Source: JAWPMV01 sp038527215
GTDB taxonomy: Bacteria; Bacteroidota; Bacteroidia; J057
Length of the DNA: 62,630 nt
Direction: 5' to 3'
NCBI GenBank assembly: GCA_038527215.1
Contig: JBCBGC010000030.1
Location: forward strand, 1-62,630
In this document: piece by piece, positions 8,654 through 17,654 of the stretch
Layout of the letters: each line of letters opens with the position of its first letter
Numbering within the stretch: position 1 is the first letter of the stretch
Notes under the pieces: model-generated
What the model saw: the letters and a program-made list of their open reading frames with translations, nothing else
The model's database searches: none
Told to the model about the DNA's origin: nothing
Made by a program: the position numbers and the translations under genes

Positions 8654-9178
8654 TCAATCCTGAACCGTATTCGCCATATAGACTGAGCCCAGCAAAATGA
8701 CCAGTAACAAGAGGGAAAGTAACTCGAAAGGCAGGAGATAAGTGGTCAAAAATTGTTTGCCGAGTATTTGGACAGAGGAAACCTCAGCCGGAAGCTGGGT
8801 CGCCCGTTCCTGGAGCAGCAATTCCCAATCGACTGCCCCCACCAGCAAAAATAAGCCTACCCCAACCAAGCCACTGAGCAGCAAGCCAGGAAAGACCTGG
8901 TGCAAGTCCGTCTTCGCCTCATCTCCCAATTTTCTGCGGGTCAGCATGATCCCAAATATGATCATGAGCAAAATGCCTCCCACGTAAAGGATCACCTGTG
9001 ATACGGCCAGAAAGCTGGCCTGGGCAAAGACAAATAAACCCGCTACGCCAAACAGGGTGGCAAAGAGGGAGAAGGCTGCCTGCACCAACCTCCGACTGAT
9101 CACTAATCCAAAAGCGGAAAGGAGGGTCAGGGCGGCAAAGCCGCCAAAACTTAACCATAGAAGAGGTTGTTCAGCCAT
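8654..9178 (-). CDS. nuoJ: NADH-quinone oxidoreductase subunit J
   Basis: The 174-residue protein has five hydrophobic helices and the NuoJ hallmark region (SRRLVQAAFSLFATLFGVAG, then SQVILYVGGILLMIIFGIML), close to the usual length of the complex I membrane subunit J. By family it is part of the proton-pumping arm. Unusually, no other nuo gene is next to it: the regulator downstream is unrelated and the upstream neighbour is divergent. Either the complex I genes are scattered in this genome or this is a spare copy. Confidence 0.88.
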   Translation of the reverse strand: MAEQPLLWLSFGGFAALTLLSAFGLVISRRLVQAAFSLFATLFGVAGLFVFAQASFLAVSQVILYVGGILLMIIFGIMLTRRKLGDEAKTDLHQVFPGLLLSGLVGVGLFLLVGAVDWELLLQERATQLPAEVSSVQILGKQFLTTYLLPFELLSLLLLVILLGSVYMANTVQD

Positions 9179-9237
9179 CGCCTAAAATTAGGGAATATTG
9201 GGGAAGAATTTTATTTTAAGTTATAAGCATTGACACC

Positions 9238-11202
9238 ATGAAACACATACTGCTCCTTTTTCTGTTCAGCAGCTTTCTGTTGGCTGACCTAACCGCTCAG
9301 GACCCATCTTGTGAGACGATTTTAGGACATGCGCTCTGCGAAGAAGTCCCTTGCCAGATAAGTCGATTCGTAGCCGCAGATTATGCTCCTCACCATCCCT
9401 ATCTCCTCATCTCCTCTTTCTCCTTACCGGATGGAAGTCAGTCAACAGCCCGTCTCCACCTCCTGTATTCAGCGGTGGACTCTATCAGTCCCTGGGGCTA
9501 TAAAAATAAGTTGATTTCCCCTTTTACGCTGTCGGGACAGATGTTTCCTGAGATGACGGTTTCCGCCCAGGGAGAAGTGTTTATCGGCTGGCTAGAGTTC
9601 AGCGAAAATGGGAATTTCCTTTCGGTACAAAAAATAGATCAAAATGGCCAGCAGGCCTGGATTCCCCAAGGCATCGTGATTGCCGATTCGGTTCACTTTC
9701 AAAACAACTATGGGCGCTATATATACCTGATTCCGGATCATCAAGGCGGGGTGTATCTGGTTTGGAATACCTCTCGGAAGCTGAACAATAATTCTCGAAT
9801 TGGGGGGAGGGTTGCGGTTACGCACCTCGACCAGCAGGGTACCTTATGGAATCAGCCGGTCTACCTGGGCCAAAGTGTGGATGAGGGAGATTTTCAGGCT
9901 ATCAGAACCGAGAATGGAGAAGTCATTGTTACCTGGACGGACGAAAGGATACAAGGCCATGGGAACCATGTAGTCATGGCCAACCGCCTCAACCGCTTTG
10001 GACAGCGGCTGTGGGGGGCGATTGGAAAACAAATTTCCCATCCGAACCAACTGAATAACCGTATGCCGATGCTGGTCAGTGATGGCCAGAATGGGGTGTA
10101 TGTGGTGTGGACAGAATTTTTCTGGATCAACCCTCAGGTGGTGATGCAGCATCTCAATCCTCAGGGGCAAAGCCAACTGGCTTATCCACTCAGTCCTCTA
10201 CGAGAAGGATTCCTGGCCCCTCATGGAAGCTACCTCCTTCCGCATCCAGCGGGTGGCTATTGGTTGCTGTCAGGTCATGAGCTTTGGCAGGTAGACCCAC
10301 AAGGGCATAAGGTACTGACGGTACCTTTGGCGATTAGTCCTCAAGGGCCACGCCCGAGCAACCGTAGCATGTATAGTGATTTACAGGGTGGGGTGTATCT
10401 AAGCTATATGGACAGCCTTGAGCATATCGTAGTGGAGCACATCGCCGTTGGCGGAAGCTTTCCCTGGGGAGCTCGAAAAATAGTATTTGACGCCTCCTTG
10501 TATCCAGAAATGCGGATCTATACCCTTAAGATGCAGGTATTTGCGGATGCCAGTCTTAGGGTTTTCTGGGGAGGATATGAACCGAGTGATTTTCTGCAAA
10601 AAAGAGACCTCACGGCTACCGGAGAATTTAAACAGTCCATCCCATGGGTTGGGAATATACAACCGAGGGATACGACTATTATTCCGGGAACCTCGGCTTT
10701 TTTGCGGCTGGAAGAGCAGGAACCCAATTTTTATGACGAAGTCGTCTGGGAACGGGTTAATGAATTCGGTGAGGGAGAAGTCCTGCCTGAAGCAGCCTAT
10801 CGCTCCCTTGATGGGGTTAACATAGAGCTGCTCGAATTCTCGGAACCAGGGGCTTTTCGGGTGCGCACGCGCAAGGGCGCATGCTGGGATACAACTGCCT
10901 CCGTGAAGATAGGGCTTCATCCCTTTATTGATGGAAGCTTTCGGGAAGCGAAAAAGGGACTAGCTGTATATCCCAATCCCTTTACCGACCGCCTGAACCT
11001 GAGCTTCTATGCCCGGGGGTTGTATCGGGTGGAAATTCGTATCCTGGATACCAGGGGCCGGATTTTATGGCAGGGTAGCCGCTTTCCAGAGCGGGGATTG
11101 AATACCTATGCCATAGAGCCTGGTCCGCTACCTAAAGGGATCTACTTACTGAAAGTTTTTTCTCCGGAAAAAAGCCATATCTGGAAACTGGTCAAACAAT
11201 AG
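9238..11202 (+). CDS. Type IX-secreted protein, tandem paralogue 1
   Basis: This 654-residue protein has a signal peptide (MKHILLLFLFSSFLLADLTAQ), a long beta-rich body and a C-terminal type A sorting domain (LAVYPNPFTDRLNLSF ... GIYLLKVF). The body repeats blade-like units with conserved phrases such as GGVYLVWN, NGEVIVTWTDER and NGVYVVWTEF, which suggests a beta-propeller. It is clearly homologous to the next gene: both share the Cys-rich start (CETILGHALCEEVPC against CEYLEAENLCDSVPC), the LPDGSQS/LPDGAIN region and the QNGQQAW/QNRKEVW motif. It is a surface or secreted protein of unknown function. Confidence 0.87.
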   Translation: MKHILLLFLFSSFLLADLTAQDPSCETILGHALCEEVPCQISRFVAADYAPHHPYLLISSFSLPDGSQSTARLHLLYSAVDSISPWGYKNKLISPFTLSGQMFPEMTVSAQGEVFIGWLEFSENGNFLSVQKIDQNGQQAWIPQGIVIADSVHFQNNYGRYIYLIPDHQGGVYLVWNTSRKLNNNSRIGGRVAVTHLDQQGTLWNQPVYLGQSVDEGDFQAIRTENGEVIVTWTDERIQGHGNHVVMANRLNRFGQRLWGAIGKQISHPNQLNNRMPMLVSDGQNGVYVVWTEFFWINPQVVMQHLNPQGQSQLAYPLSPLREGFLAPHGSYLLPHPAGGYWLLSGHELWQVDPQGHKVLTVPLAISPQGPRPSNRSMYSDLQGGVYLSYMDSLEHIVVEHIAVGGSFPWGARKIVFDASLYPEMRIYTLKMQVFADASLRVFWGGYEPSDFLQKRDLTATGEFKQSIPWVGNIQPRDTTIIPGTSAFLRLEEQEPNFYDEVVWERVNEFGEGEVLPEAAYRSLDGVNIELLEFSEPGAFRVRTRKGACWDTTASVKIGLHPFIDGSFREAKKGLAVYPNPFTDRLNLSFYARGLYRVEIRILDTRGRILWQGSRFPERGLNTYAIEPGPLPKGIYLLKVFSPEKSHIWKLVKQ

Positions 11203-11313
11203 GCGCTGGGCGTAGCGGAAATATGTAGGATGTAAACCTGCTGGTAAAATATCATTCACCTTTTTCGTAAATTATTTCACGCATGTATCACAACCGACCC
11301 TAAAACACAATCC

Positions 11314-13317
11314 ATGAATCTCTCATCAACCATAGGCTTAAGATGCTTGATTGGCATCTTGGGTATGTGCCTGGCCTTTTTCCCATTTTACTCCCTTCCT
11401 GCGCAGTCAGTCCATTGCGAATATCTGGAAGCAGAAAATCTATGTGATTCTGTTCCTTGCGCCACCCGGAAAATCCAGGTGATGGCTGCTAAGTCTGGAC
11501 AGGACCTGCTCCTGGTCAATTCCCCTCAACTACCAGATGGAGCCATTAATCCGGCCCGCTTGCACCTCCTTCGCTCCACGGCTGACACGACCCATCATTG
11601 GGGAGTAACGAATCAACTAGTCTCTCCCTTTACCCTGCGAAACCAGGAAAATCCCTTGATGGCAGAATCTGCCCTGGGTGAGGTATACATTGCCTGGACG
11701 GAGGATAGCTCATTTTTAGCGCGCCTTTTTGTCCAAAAGCTAGATCAAAATCGCAAGGAGGTCTGGAGACCTCAGGGGATACAGCTTGCTCATCAGGTGC
11801 GTCTGCCTTCTTCAACTGCTCCTCATCCTTTTTTTCTGATTCCGGACCAAACGGGAGGCGTATATGTAGTTTGGAAAAATTTCGCCCTAAACCCCATTAC
11901 CAGCCTGGATACCCAGCGGATCGCCATTCAATATATTGATGCAAATGGTGGCAGGTGGAACCCTCCTTTGATGTTGGGCCATAGACCGGGAGAATTTCAT
12001 GCCACCCTGGCAGATAATGGCGAGTTATTGGTAGCCTGGACAGAATGGAATGGCCCTTTTCCCAGTGTAGAAGATATTCATGCCAACCGCGTAGACCAGG
12101 CAGCCCGGCTCAAGTGGGGCCCGGAAGGCAAGGTGATCTCAGATTCTGCGGATTTTAACCAATACAGTCCTTTCCTCATCAGTGATGGGAAAAATGGGGT
12201 CTTTGTCGCCTGGGCGAAACCAGACCCCAACAATGGGAGAGAAACTGCCATCCAGCGCCTGGACCCTCAGGGCAACCGGATGCTCCCTTTTCGCTCCCCT
12301 TCCTTTCGGCCCATGTTGAATGCTAGTCGGGCGGTACATGTGGTGAAAGCTGAAGTAGGAGCCTTTTGGATGTTTGTAGAAGGGAATCTCTATAAAATAG
12401 ATAGCCTCGGCAATAGGACCATCCAAGTGGCGACGACTTATTCACCTGATGGGGATTTTTATGTGGGTACGGTAGATGTTCAGCCTAATGGGGCCGGCGG
12501 CGTCTATGTGCTGTACGAAGACAATTTTAACAAAAGCCGGCTCATGCAGGTCAATCCAGATGGGAGTTACCCTTTTGGTCAAAAGGAAGTGCTTGTCTAT
12601 GGCAGCAATCACTTCATCACCAAGGATATAACCGAACAACGTCTTCAGGTATTGCGAAAAGGAGGAGTAAAGGTATTTTTCCGAAACTCGACGATCACGC
12701 CTCTCATTCATCTCAGGCACGTCCTGCCGGATGGAAGCCTTAACAAACAGTTCTTTGCACCTTCCCAACTCACTACCAGGGATACCTTTGTCGTGCAAGG
12801 GGCACCGGTTTCCCTCAAGGTGAAATTTCAAGCCGCCTGGGATGTTGAATTAGAAAAATGGACGTACAAAGGGGTAGGCGGAAATGGGTTTATGCAAATC
12901 CCCGCTAATTCGATTATCAGGGTAGATGGAGAGGGAATGATCGTGAAAGCAGGTGAGGAAGATGCCATATACCAGGTATATACCGAATACAGATTTTGCT
13001 GGGATACCTCAAATCAGGTATTAGTAAAGGTGCATGAAATTCTGGAAGAGCCGGAGGAAAATGACGACCTGACGGTTCATCTTCATCCTAATCCGGTTTC
13101 CGATGAGCTTACGCTTTCCCTGAACCTGGGGCATACGGGCCCGCTGTCAATCCTAATTACTGATTTGACTGGAAGGCTCATATTGGAAAGAAACTATGAG
13201 CTGAATCTGGGCATCCATGAACTGAAATTACCCCTGGGCGACCTGCAAGCTGGATACTATTTTATTCGGACGAGTACGCCCCGGCAGACCCGATCTCAGG
13301 TATTGCTCAAGCAATAG
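11314..13317 (+). CDS. Type IX-secreted protein, tandem paralogue 2
   Basis: The 667-residue protein is a paralogue of the preceding gene with the same order of parts: a signal peptide ending near SLPAQS, a Cys-rich start, propeller-like blades (GGVYVVWKN, NGELLVAWTEW, NGVFVAWAKP) and a sorting domain (HLHPNPVSDELTLSL ... AGYYFIRTS). The two genes are 111 bases apart on the same strand, so they arose by tandem duplication and may be co-transcribed. The stop overlaps the 3' end of the convergent trpF by 11 bases. The substrate or partner is unknown. Confidence 0.87.
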   Translation: MNLSSTIGLRCLIGILGMCLAFFPFYSLPAQSVHCEYLEAENLCDSVPCATRKIQVMAAKSGQDLLLVNSPQLPDGAINPARLHLLRSTADTTHHWGVTNQLVSPFTLRNQENPLMAESALGEVYIAWTEDSSFLARLFVQKLDQNRKEVWRPQGIQLAHQVRLPSSTAPHPFFLIPDQTGGVYVVWKNFALNPITSLDTQRIAIQYIDANGGRWNPPLMLGHRPGEFHATLADNGELLVAWTEWNGPFPSVEDIHANRVDQAARLKWGPEGKVISDSADFNQYSPFLISDGKNGVFVAWAKPDPNNGRETAIQRLDPQGNRMLPFRSPSFRPMLNASRAVHVVKAEVGAFWMFVEGNLYKIDSLGNRTIQVATTYSPDGDFYVGTVDVQPNGAGGVYVLYEDNFNKSRLMQVNPDGSYPFGQKEVLVYGSNHFITKDITEQRLQVLRKGGVKVFFRNSTITPLIHLRHVLPDGSLNKQFFAPSQLTTRDTFVVQGAPVSLKVKFQAAWDVELEKWTYKGVGGNGFMQIPANSIIRVDGEGMIVKAGEEDAIYQVYTEYRFCWDTSNQVLVKVHEILEEPEENDDLTVHLHPNPVSDELTLSLNLGHTGPLSILITDLTGRLILERNYELNLGIHELKLPLGDLQAGYYFIRTSTPRQTRSQVLLKQ

Positions 13318-13984
13318 CCTGGTCCGCTTTCCACACAGCCTGAAAAAAGGCTTCGAGTTTCTCTGGGTCCAGCTGCCCCGCGGTGCGTACGCCGCTGCAG
13401 ATATCCAAGCCGAAGGGACCCACTTCCCAGATGGCCTGGCCGGCATTGTGGGCGCGCAGTCCGCCTGCCAGGAAGACGGGTACGCCAGCCTCAGCGACAA
13501 TTTGGCGACTCAATCGCCAATCGTGGACCCGACCGGTACCGCCTAACTCCTTTACCGCCAGATTGGGATTGCCTGAGTCCAGCAATAAGTGGTCTACGTC
13601 CTGAGCAGCTGCTTTAGCTGCTACGACAGAAGCCTCATCCAGGACATGAATCACCTGTACCAGTTTGGTATGGGGCAAGGCTGCCTTGATATCAGCATGG
13701 GTTCCCGCACTCAGAGCATCTACCAATTGAATGGTACTAGGCCGCAACCGCTGGGCCTGAGCGATGATGTCTTCTGTTCGGGTGAGGGAGGTCAGCAAAA
13801 AGGTCTCTATGTCGGTACCGATTTCCTGGATAATGTGGGCGATGAGCCCTTCCTCAATTACGCCCGGGCCGCTGGGCATGGCCGAAACCAGCCCTAAGGC
13901 ATAAGCACCTGCTACCTTGGCAAGTTTTGCCTCCTCCAGGCTGGAAATACAACAAATTTTGACCTGGGTTTTTAGCTGAGACAT
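13307..13984 (-). CDS. trpF: Phosphoribosylanthranilate isomerase
   Basis: The 225-residue TIM barrel has the TrpF motifs in order: VKICCIS at the first strand (the Cys after KI is the catalytic base), the HVLDEAS region, LLLDS carrying the catalytic Asp, GGTGRVHDW, VFLAGG for phosphate binding, and the final GLDICSGVRTAGQLDPEKL. It would convert N-(5-phosphoribosyl)anthranilate to the carboxyphenylamino-deoxyribulose phosphate in tryptophan synthesis. No other trp gene is in the window, and the KICC/GLDICSGV motifs differ slightly from the usual KICG/GVDVSSGV, so this could be a second, stand-alone TrpF-like enzyme. Confidence 0.83.
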   Translation of the reverse strand: MSQLKTQVKICCISSLEEAKLAKVAGAYALGLVSAMPSGPGVIEEGLIAHIIQEIGTDIETFLLTSLTRTEDIIAQAQRLRPSTIQLVDALSAGTHADIKAALPHTKLVQVIHVLDEASVVAAKAAAQDVDHLLLDSGNPNLAVKELGGTGRVHDWRLSRQIVAEAGVPVFLAGGLRAHNAGQAIWEVGPFGLDICSGVRTAGQLDPEKLEAFFQAVWKADQAIA

Positions 13985-14166
13985 GACGGGAATAGATGAG
14001 TTTTTGGACAGGTAAAAATAAGGAATCCCATACTCATTTGGTCAATTTGAATATCTGCTTGTCCCCCGGGCCGCTTTTTTCTACCTGAAAGTTGATTGAA
14101 GGTTGCCTAGCCCTTATTTTGATGTCCTAAGCACATGATTCATCTATTCAACCCTTATCTACTACT

Positions 14167-15321
14167 ATGAGCCGAAAAATGCGTATGGGCATGGTGGGCG
14201 GAGGTCGCGGAGCCTTTATTGGTGCCGTACACCGCATGGCCGCTGCCCTGGATGGAGAAATTGAACTGGTATGCGGAGCCTTTAGCAGCAATCCCGAAAA
14301 ATCTAAAGCCTCCGGAGCGGACTTATATCTACCTCCGGAAAGATCTTATGGGTCTTTTGAGGAAATGATCATGACGGAAAAAACCCTGCCCGAAGGGGAA
14401 AGGATGGATTTTGTCTCCATCGTTACCCCTAATCACGTGCATTTTCCCCCCGCTAAAATGGCCCTGGAAAATGGCTTCCCGGTGATCTGCGATAAGCCGC
14501 TTTGTTTCTCCATGGAGGAGGCTTTGGAATTGGAAAAAATTGTGGCCGACACGGGTTTGCCTTTTGCCCTGACCCACAACTACACCGGTTATCCCATGGT
14601 AAAGCAGGCCCGCCATATGGTGCAGACCGGCCAGCTGGGGACCATCCGCAAGGTCGTAGTAGAATATCCGCAAGGCTGGCTCAATTCTTTCCTGGAAGGC
14701 ACCGACCAAAAGCAGGCGGCCTGGCGGACGGACCCCAAGCGTTCCGGTAAGGCTGGCTCTATGGGAGATATTGGGACCCATGCAGAAAATCTGGCAGAAT
14801 ATATTACCGGTCTTCGCATCACTGAAATGTGCGCTGATCTGACCACCTTCGTGGAAGGGCGTTTATTGGATGATGATGGCAATGTATTGCTCCGCTTTGA
14901 CAATGGCGCTAAAGGCATTCTGCACGCCAGCCAGATTTCGCATGGCGAAGAAAATGATCTCAATATCCGTATTTACGGGACAGAAGGAGGGCTGGCCTGG
15001 CGACAAATGGAACCCAATACCCTGGTCCATAAGCATCAGGACAAGGGCGTTCGCATGATCCGAACCGGGGTAGGAGAGCTTTGCGAAGAAGCCCAGGCGC
15101 ATACCCGTATTCCCGCCGGGCATCCGGAAGGATACCTGGAAGCCTTCGCGAATATCTACCGCAATTTCGCCCGGGTAGTGCGTAAGACGCTAAACGGAGA
15201 AACACCCTCCGCCCAGGATTTGGACTATCCTAGCGTGCAGGATGGGGTGCGCGGCATGGCCTTTATTGATGCGGTAGTAGCCTCCAACCAAAGTGATCAG
15301 AAATGGTATCCCTACACCTGA
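14167..15321 (+). CDS. Gfo/Idh/MocA-family NAD(P)-dependent oxidoreductase
   Basis: The 384-residue protein opens with a Rossmann nucleotide-binding motif (MGMVGGGRGAFIGAVHR), followed by the family motifs VTPNHVHFP, ICDKPL (the EKP-type catalytic Lys) and DIGTHAENLAEYI in the C-terminal sheet domain. Members oxidise or reduce hydroxyls on sugars or inositols. It is followed 34 bases later by a xylose-isomerase-like TIM-barrel gene, and an MFS transporter lies further down, so the set looks like a route for uptake and oxidation of an unidentified sugar or cyclitol. Confidence 0.9.
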   Translation: MSRKMRMGMVGGGRGAFIGAVHRMAAALDGEIELVCGAFSSNPEKSKASGADLYLPPERSYGSFEEMIMTEKTLPEGERMDFVSIVTPNHVHFPPAKMALENGFPVICDKPLCFSMEEALELEKIVADTGLPFALTHNYTGYPMVKQARHMVQTGQLGTIRKVVVEYPQGWLNSFLEGTDQKQAAWRTDPKRSGKAGSMGDIGTHAENLAEYITGLRITEMCADLTTFVEGRLLDDDGNVLLRFDNGAKGILHASQISHGEENDLNIRIYGTEGGLAWRQMEPNTLVHKHQDKGVRMIRTGVGELCEEAQAHTRIPAGHPEGYLEAFANIYRNFARVVRKTLNGETPSAQDLDYPSVQDGVRGMAFIDAVVASNQSDQKWYPYT

Positions 15322-15355
15322 TGTTTAACCCCTATTTTCCGACAAAAATATTCCT

Positions 15356-16414
15356 ATGAAAACCATTAAAGGACCGGCTATATTCCTCGCCCAGTTTATG
15401 GGAGACGAGGCTCCGTTTAATTCTTTCCCTTCCATCGTCAAATGGGCGGCGGATCTTGGCTACAAAGGGGTACAAATTCCGACCTGGGATGATCGTTGCA
15501 TCGACCTCGAAAAAGCGGCAGAGAGCAAGACCTACTGTGATGAGTTTGCCGGGATTGCCGCCGAGCATGGGGTAGCGATCACCGAACTCTCGACCCACCT
15601 GCAAGGTCAATTGGTGGCGGTGCATCCAGCTTATGACCAGATGTTCGATGGCTTTGCGCCTGAGCGGGTGCATGGCAACTCCAACGCCCGGACAGAGTGG
15701 GCCATCAACCAACTGATGATGGCGGCCAAAGCCAGCCGGAATTTTGGTCTCAAGGCCCACGTGACATTTTCCGGGGCCCTAGTCTGGCCCTATATGTATC
15801 CCTGGCCGCAGCGGCCCGATGGGTTGGTAGAAGCTGGATTTGGAGAACTGGCCAAGCGGTGGTTACCTATCCTCAATGAGTTTGAGGAAAATGGCATTGA
15901 TCTCTGCTATGAAATCCACCCGGGCGAAGACCTCCATGACGGCGTAACCTTTGAGCGCTTTTTGGAAGCGGTCGGGAATCATAAGCGGTGCAATATGCTG
16001 TATGACCCTAGTCATTTTATCCTGCAACAACTCGATTACCTGCACCACATTGACATCTATCACGAATTCATCAAGATGTTCCATGTGAAGGATGCTGAAT
16101 TCAATCCTACGGGTCGCTCAGGGGTCTATGGCGGCTACTCCGGCTGGGCAGACCGGGCGGGTCGTTTTCGTTCGCTGGGAGATGGGCAGATCGACTTTGC
16201 CGCGATCTTCAGCAAACTGAGTCAATATGGCTTTGATGGCTGGGCTGTCATGGAATGGGAATGCTGTATCAAAAGCTCCCAGCAAGGGGCCGAGGAAGGC
16301 GCGCCATTTATTGCTTCCCACATCATCGAGGTGACAGACAAAGCCTTTGATGATTTTGCGGATTCTGGGGTGGATGAAGCCACCAATCGCAAGATTTTAG
16401 GACTAGATGCCTAA
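15356..16414 (+). CDS. Sugar phosphate isomerase/epimerase (AP endonuclease-2-like TIM barrel)
   Basis: The 352-residue protein has the xylose-isomerase-like barrel pattern: GYKGVQIPTWDD, a metal-site Glu in LCYEIHPGEDLHDG, YDPSHFILQQLDYL, KMFHVKDAEF and a closing Glu in WAVMEWECCIKS. These residues form the divalent-metal site that supports isomerisation or epimerisation of sugars. It probably acts in the same pathway as the oxidoreductase just upstream and is likely co-transcribed with it. A strong terminator follows its stop. Confidence 0.9.
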   Translation: MKTIKGPAIFLAQFMGDEAPFNSFPSIVKWAADLGYKGVQIPTWDDRCIDLEKAAESKTYCDEFAGIAAEHGVAITELSTHLQGQLVAVHPAYDQMFDGFAPERVHGNSNARTEWAINQLMMAAKASRNFGLKAHVTFSGALVWPYMYPWPQRPDGLVEAGFGELAKRWLPILNEFEENGIDLCYEIHPGEDLHDGVTFERFLEAVGNHKRCNMLYDPSHFILQQLDYLHHIDIYHEFIKMFHVKDAEFNPTGRSGVYGGYSGWADRAGRFRSLGDGQIDFAAIFSKLSQYGFDGWAVMEWECCIKSSQQGAEEGAPFIASHIIEVTDKAFDDFADSGVDEATNRKILGLDA

Positions 16415-16446
16415 GGAAGGCCTATCAGGCTACTTTTTATACCTTA

Positions 16447-16481
16447 TCAGGGAGTGGCTGGGGCTGTTCCCTGATTTTTTT
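16447..16481 (+). terminator. Rho-independent terminator after the isomerase gene
   Basis: ATCAGGGA at 16446-16453 pairs with TCCCTGAT at 16468-16475 around a 14-base loop, and a run of T follows to 16481. It ends the two-gene oxidoreductase/isomerase transcript. Confidence 0.85.
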
Positions 16482-16596
16482 GTCGAATGTCCCTCAAAAA
16501 ATCAGGAATATCCTGGCCAAAACATGCACCTTCCTGAGAAGGCTTGTAAATTTGAAGGGAACAAAACCCAAGTTGTTTGAACCAAACTTTGCATTC

Positions 16597-17532
16597 ATGA
16601 ATCTACTGTTATCTGTTCTAGTGGGCTTTATGGGCCTGACAGCAGAAGGAGATACCATCAAAAGACCCATTGATCCCTGGGTATTTTACGCGGGATACGA
16701 TGAGGCTCCGGGCCGTTTATTTGTGGCCCTGCACAAGAATATGTGGCTGGTGTATGATACCACCCACGCCAATCTGTACCGTACCTTCAAAGGCTCTGCT
16801 TTTGTCAATAACAGTACGCAAAACGGGATCGGACCTGAAGCGGTCGTACAGGGCTTTGATATGTTGGTTGGAGAAGGGGGAAAAGCCGTCTGGAAGGTGA
16901 ACCGAAATGGCCTGACCCAGGATGTACAAGTGAGATTCGCCGGGTATGAAATGCGGGATAAACGCCTCCATTTGATCTATAAACTGACGACCAAAGACGG
17001 GACGGTGATCACGGTTGAAGAAAGCCCTGAATACGAAGATTTATTGCAGAAAAAGCTGGATCGCTACTATAAGCAGATGGAAAAGCTGGGGGAAAAAGAG
17101 CTCAAGGAGGCAGAAAAAGCGGAAAAGGAAGCCGCCAAAAGCCAGGAAGCCTCAGCAGAAGCTGTCGATGGAGATAAAAATGGGAAAAAGGCCAAGAAGG
17201 AGAAGGCTGCCAAAACCAAAAAAGCGAAGGTTCCTACCAAGCCGAGTGAAGCACTGATGAATCGGGTAGCTGTAGAAAGGATATTTATGGTGAAAGACCT
17301 GCCAGCTGATACGGAGGTTTACCTGCACCTTGAAGTAGAAGATTTGTATAAGGCAGGCGATATTAAAACCGATGGGAAACTGACCAATGAATATAAGTCC
17401 AAACAAATCTTCGATTGGGGCAACCTGGTGGATTATGAGGGAGATCTCATTTTGCAAAGAGACAAGCCTACGGTGCTTAGCATCACCTTTACCATCGACC
17501 CGGAGCGCGCTTCCCAAAGCACCTCCAATTGA
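16597..17532 (+). CDS. Exported protein with Lys/Ala-rich insert, function unknown
   Basis: I place the start at ATG 16597, where a signal peptide begins (MNLLLSVLVGFMGLTAEG); the longer frame starts at a TTG inside the preceding terminator. The first 130 residues (RPIDPWVFYAGYDEAPGRLF, then MWLVYDTTHANLYRTFKG) resemble the domain found next to cytochrome c or ThuA modules in Bacteroidota and Planctomycetes surface proteins, but no CxxCH heme motif is present. A highly charged segment of about 60 residues (EAEKAEKEAAK, KKAKKEKAAKTKKAK) separates it from a second beta-rich part with VERIFMVKDLPADTEVYL. It sits between the sugar enzymes and the MFS transporter; a role in binding or handling the same substrate is only a guess. 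Confidence 0.75.
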   Translation: MNLLLSVLVGFMGLTAEGDTIKRPIDPWVFYAGYDEAPGRLFVALHKNMWLVYDTTHANLYRTFKGSAFVNNSTQNGIGPEAVVQGFDMLVGEGGKAVWKVNRNGLTQDVQVRFAGYEMRDKRLHLIYKLTTKDGTVITVEESPEYEDLLQKKLDRYYKQMEKLGEKELKEAEKAEKEAAKSQEASAEAVDGDKNGKKAKKEKAAKTKKAKVPTKPSEALMNRVAVERIFMVKDLPADTEVYLHLEVEDLYKAGDIKTDGKLTNEYKSKQIFDWGNLVDYEGDLILQRDKPTVLSITFTIDPERASQSTSN

Positions 17533-17654
17533 TTGTTTGTTTCGGATTGCATAATTTATGAAAAACTAAAGGACCGATCTCGCTTGCAGGTGGCTCACAC
17601 TACTACAATTAAGCCTGTGAAGGCCGGGACGGTATTCGTTTAACATACCTAATT

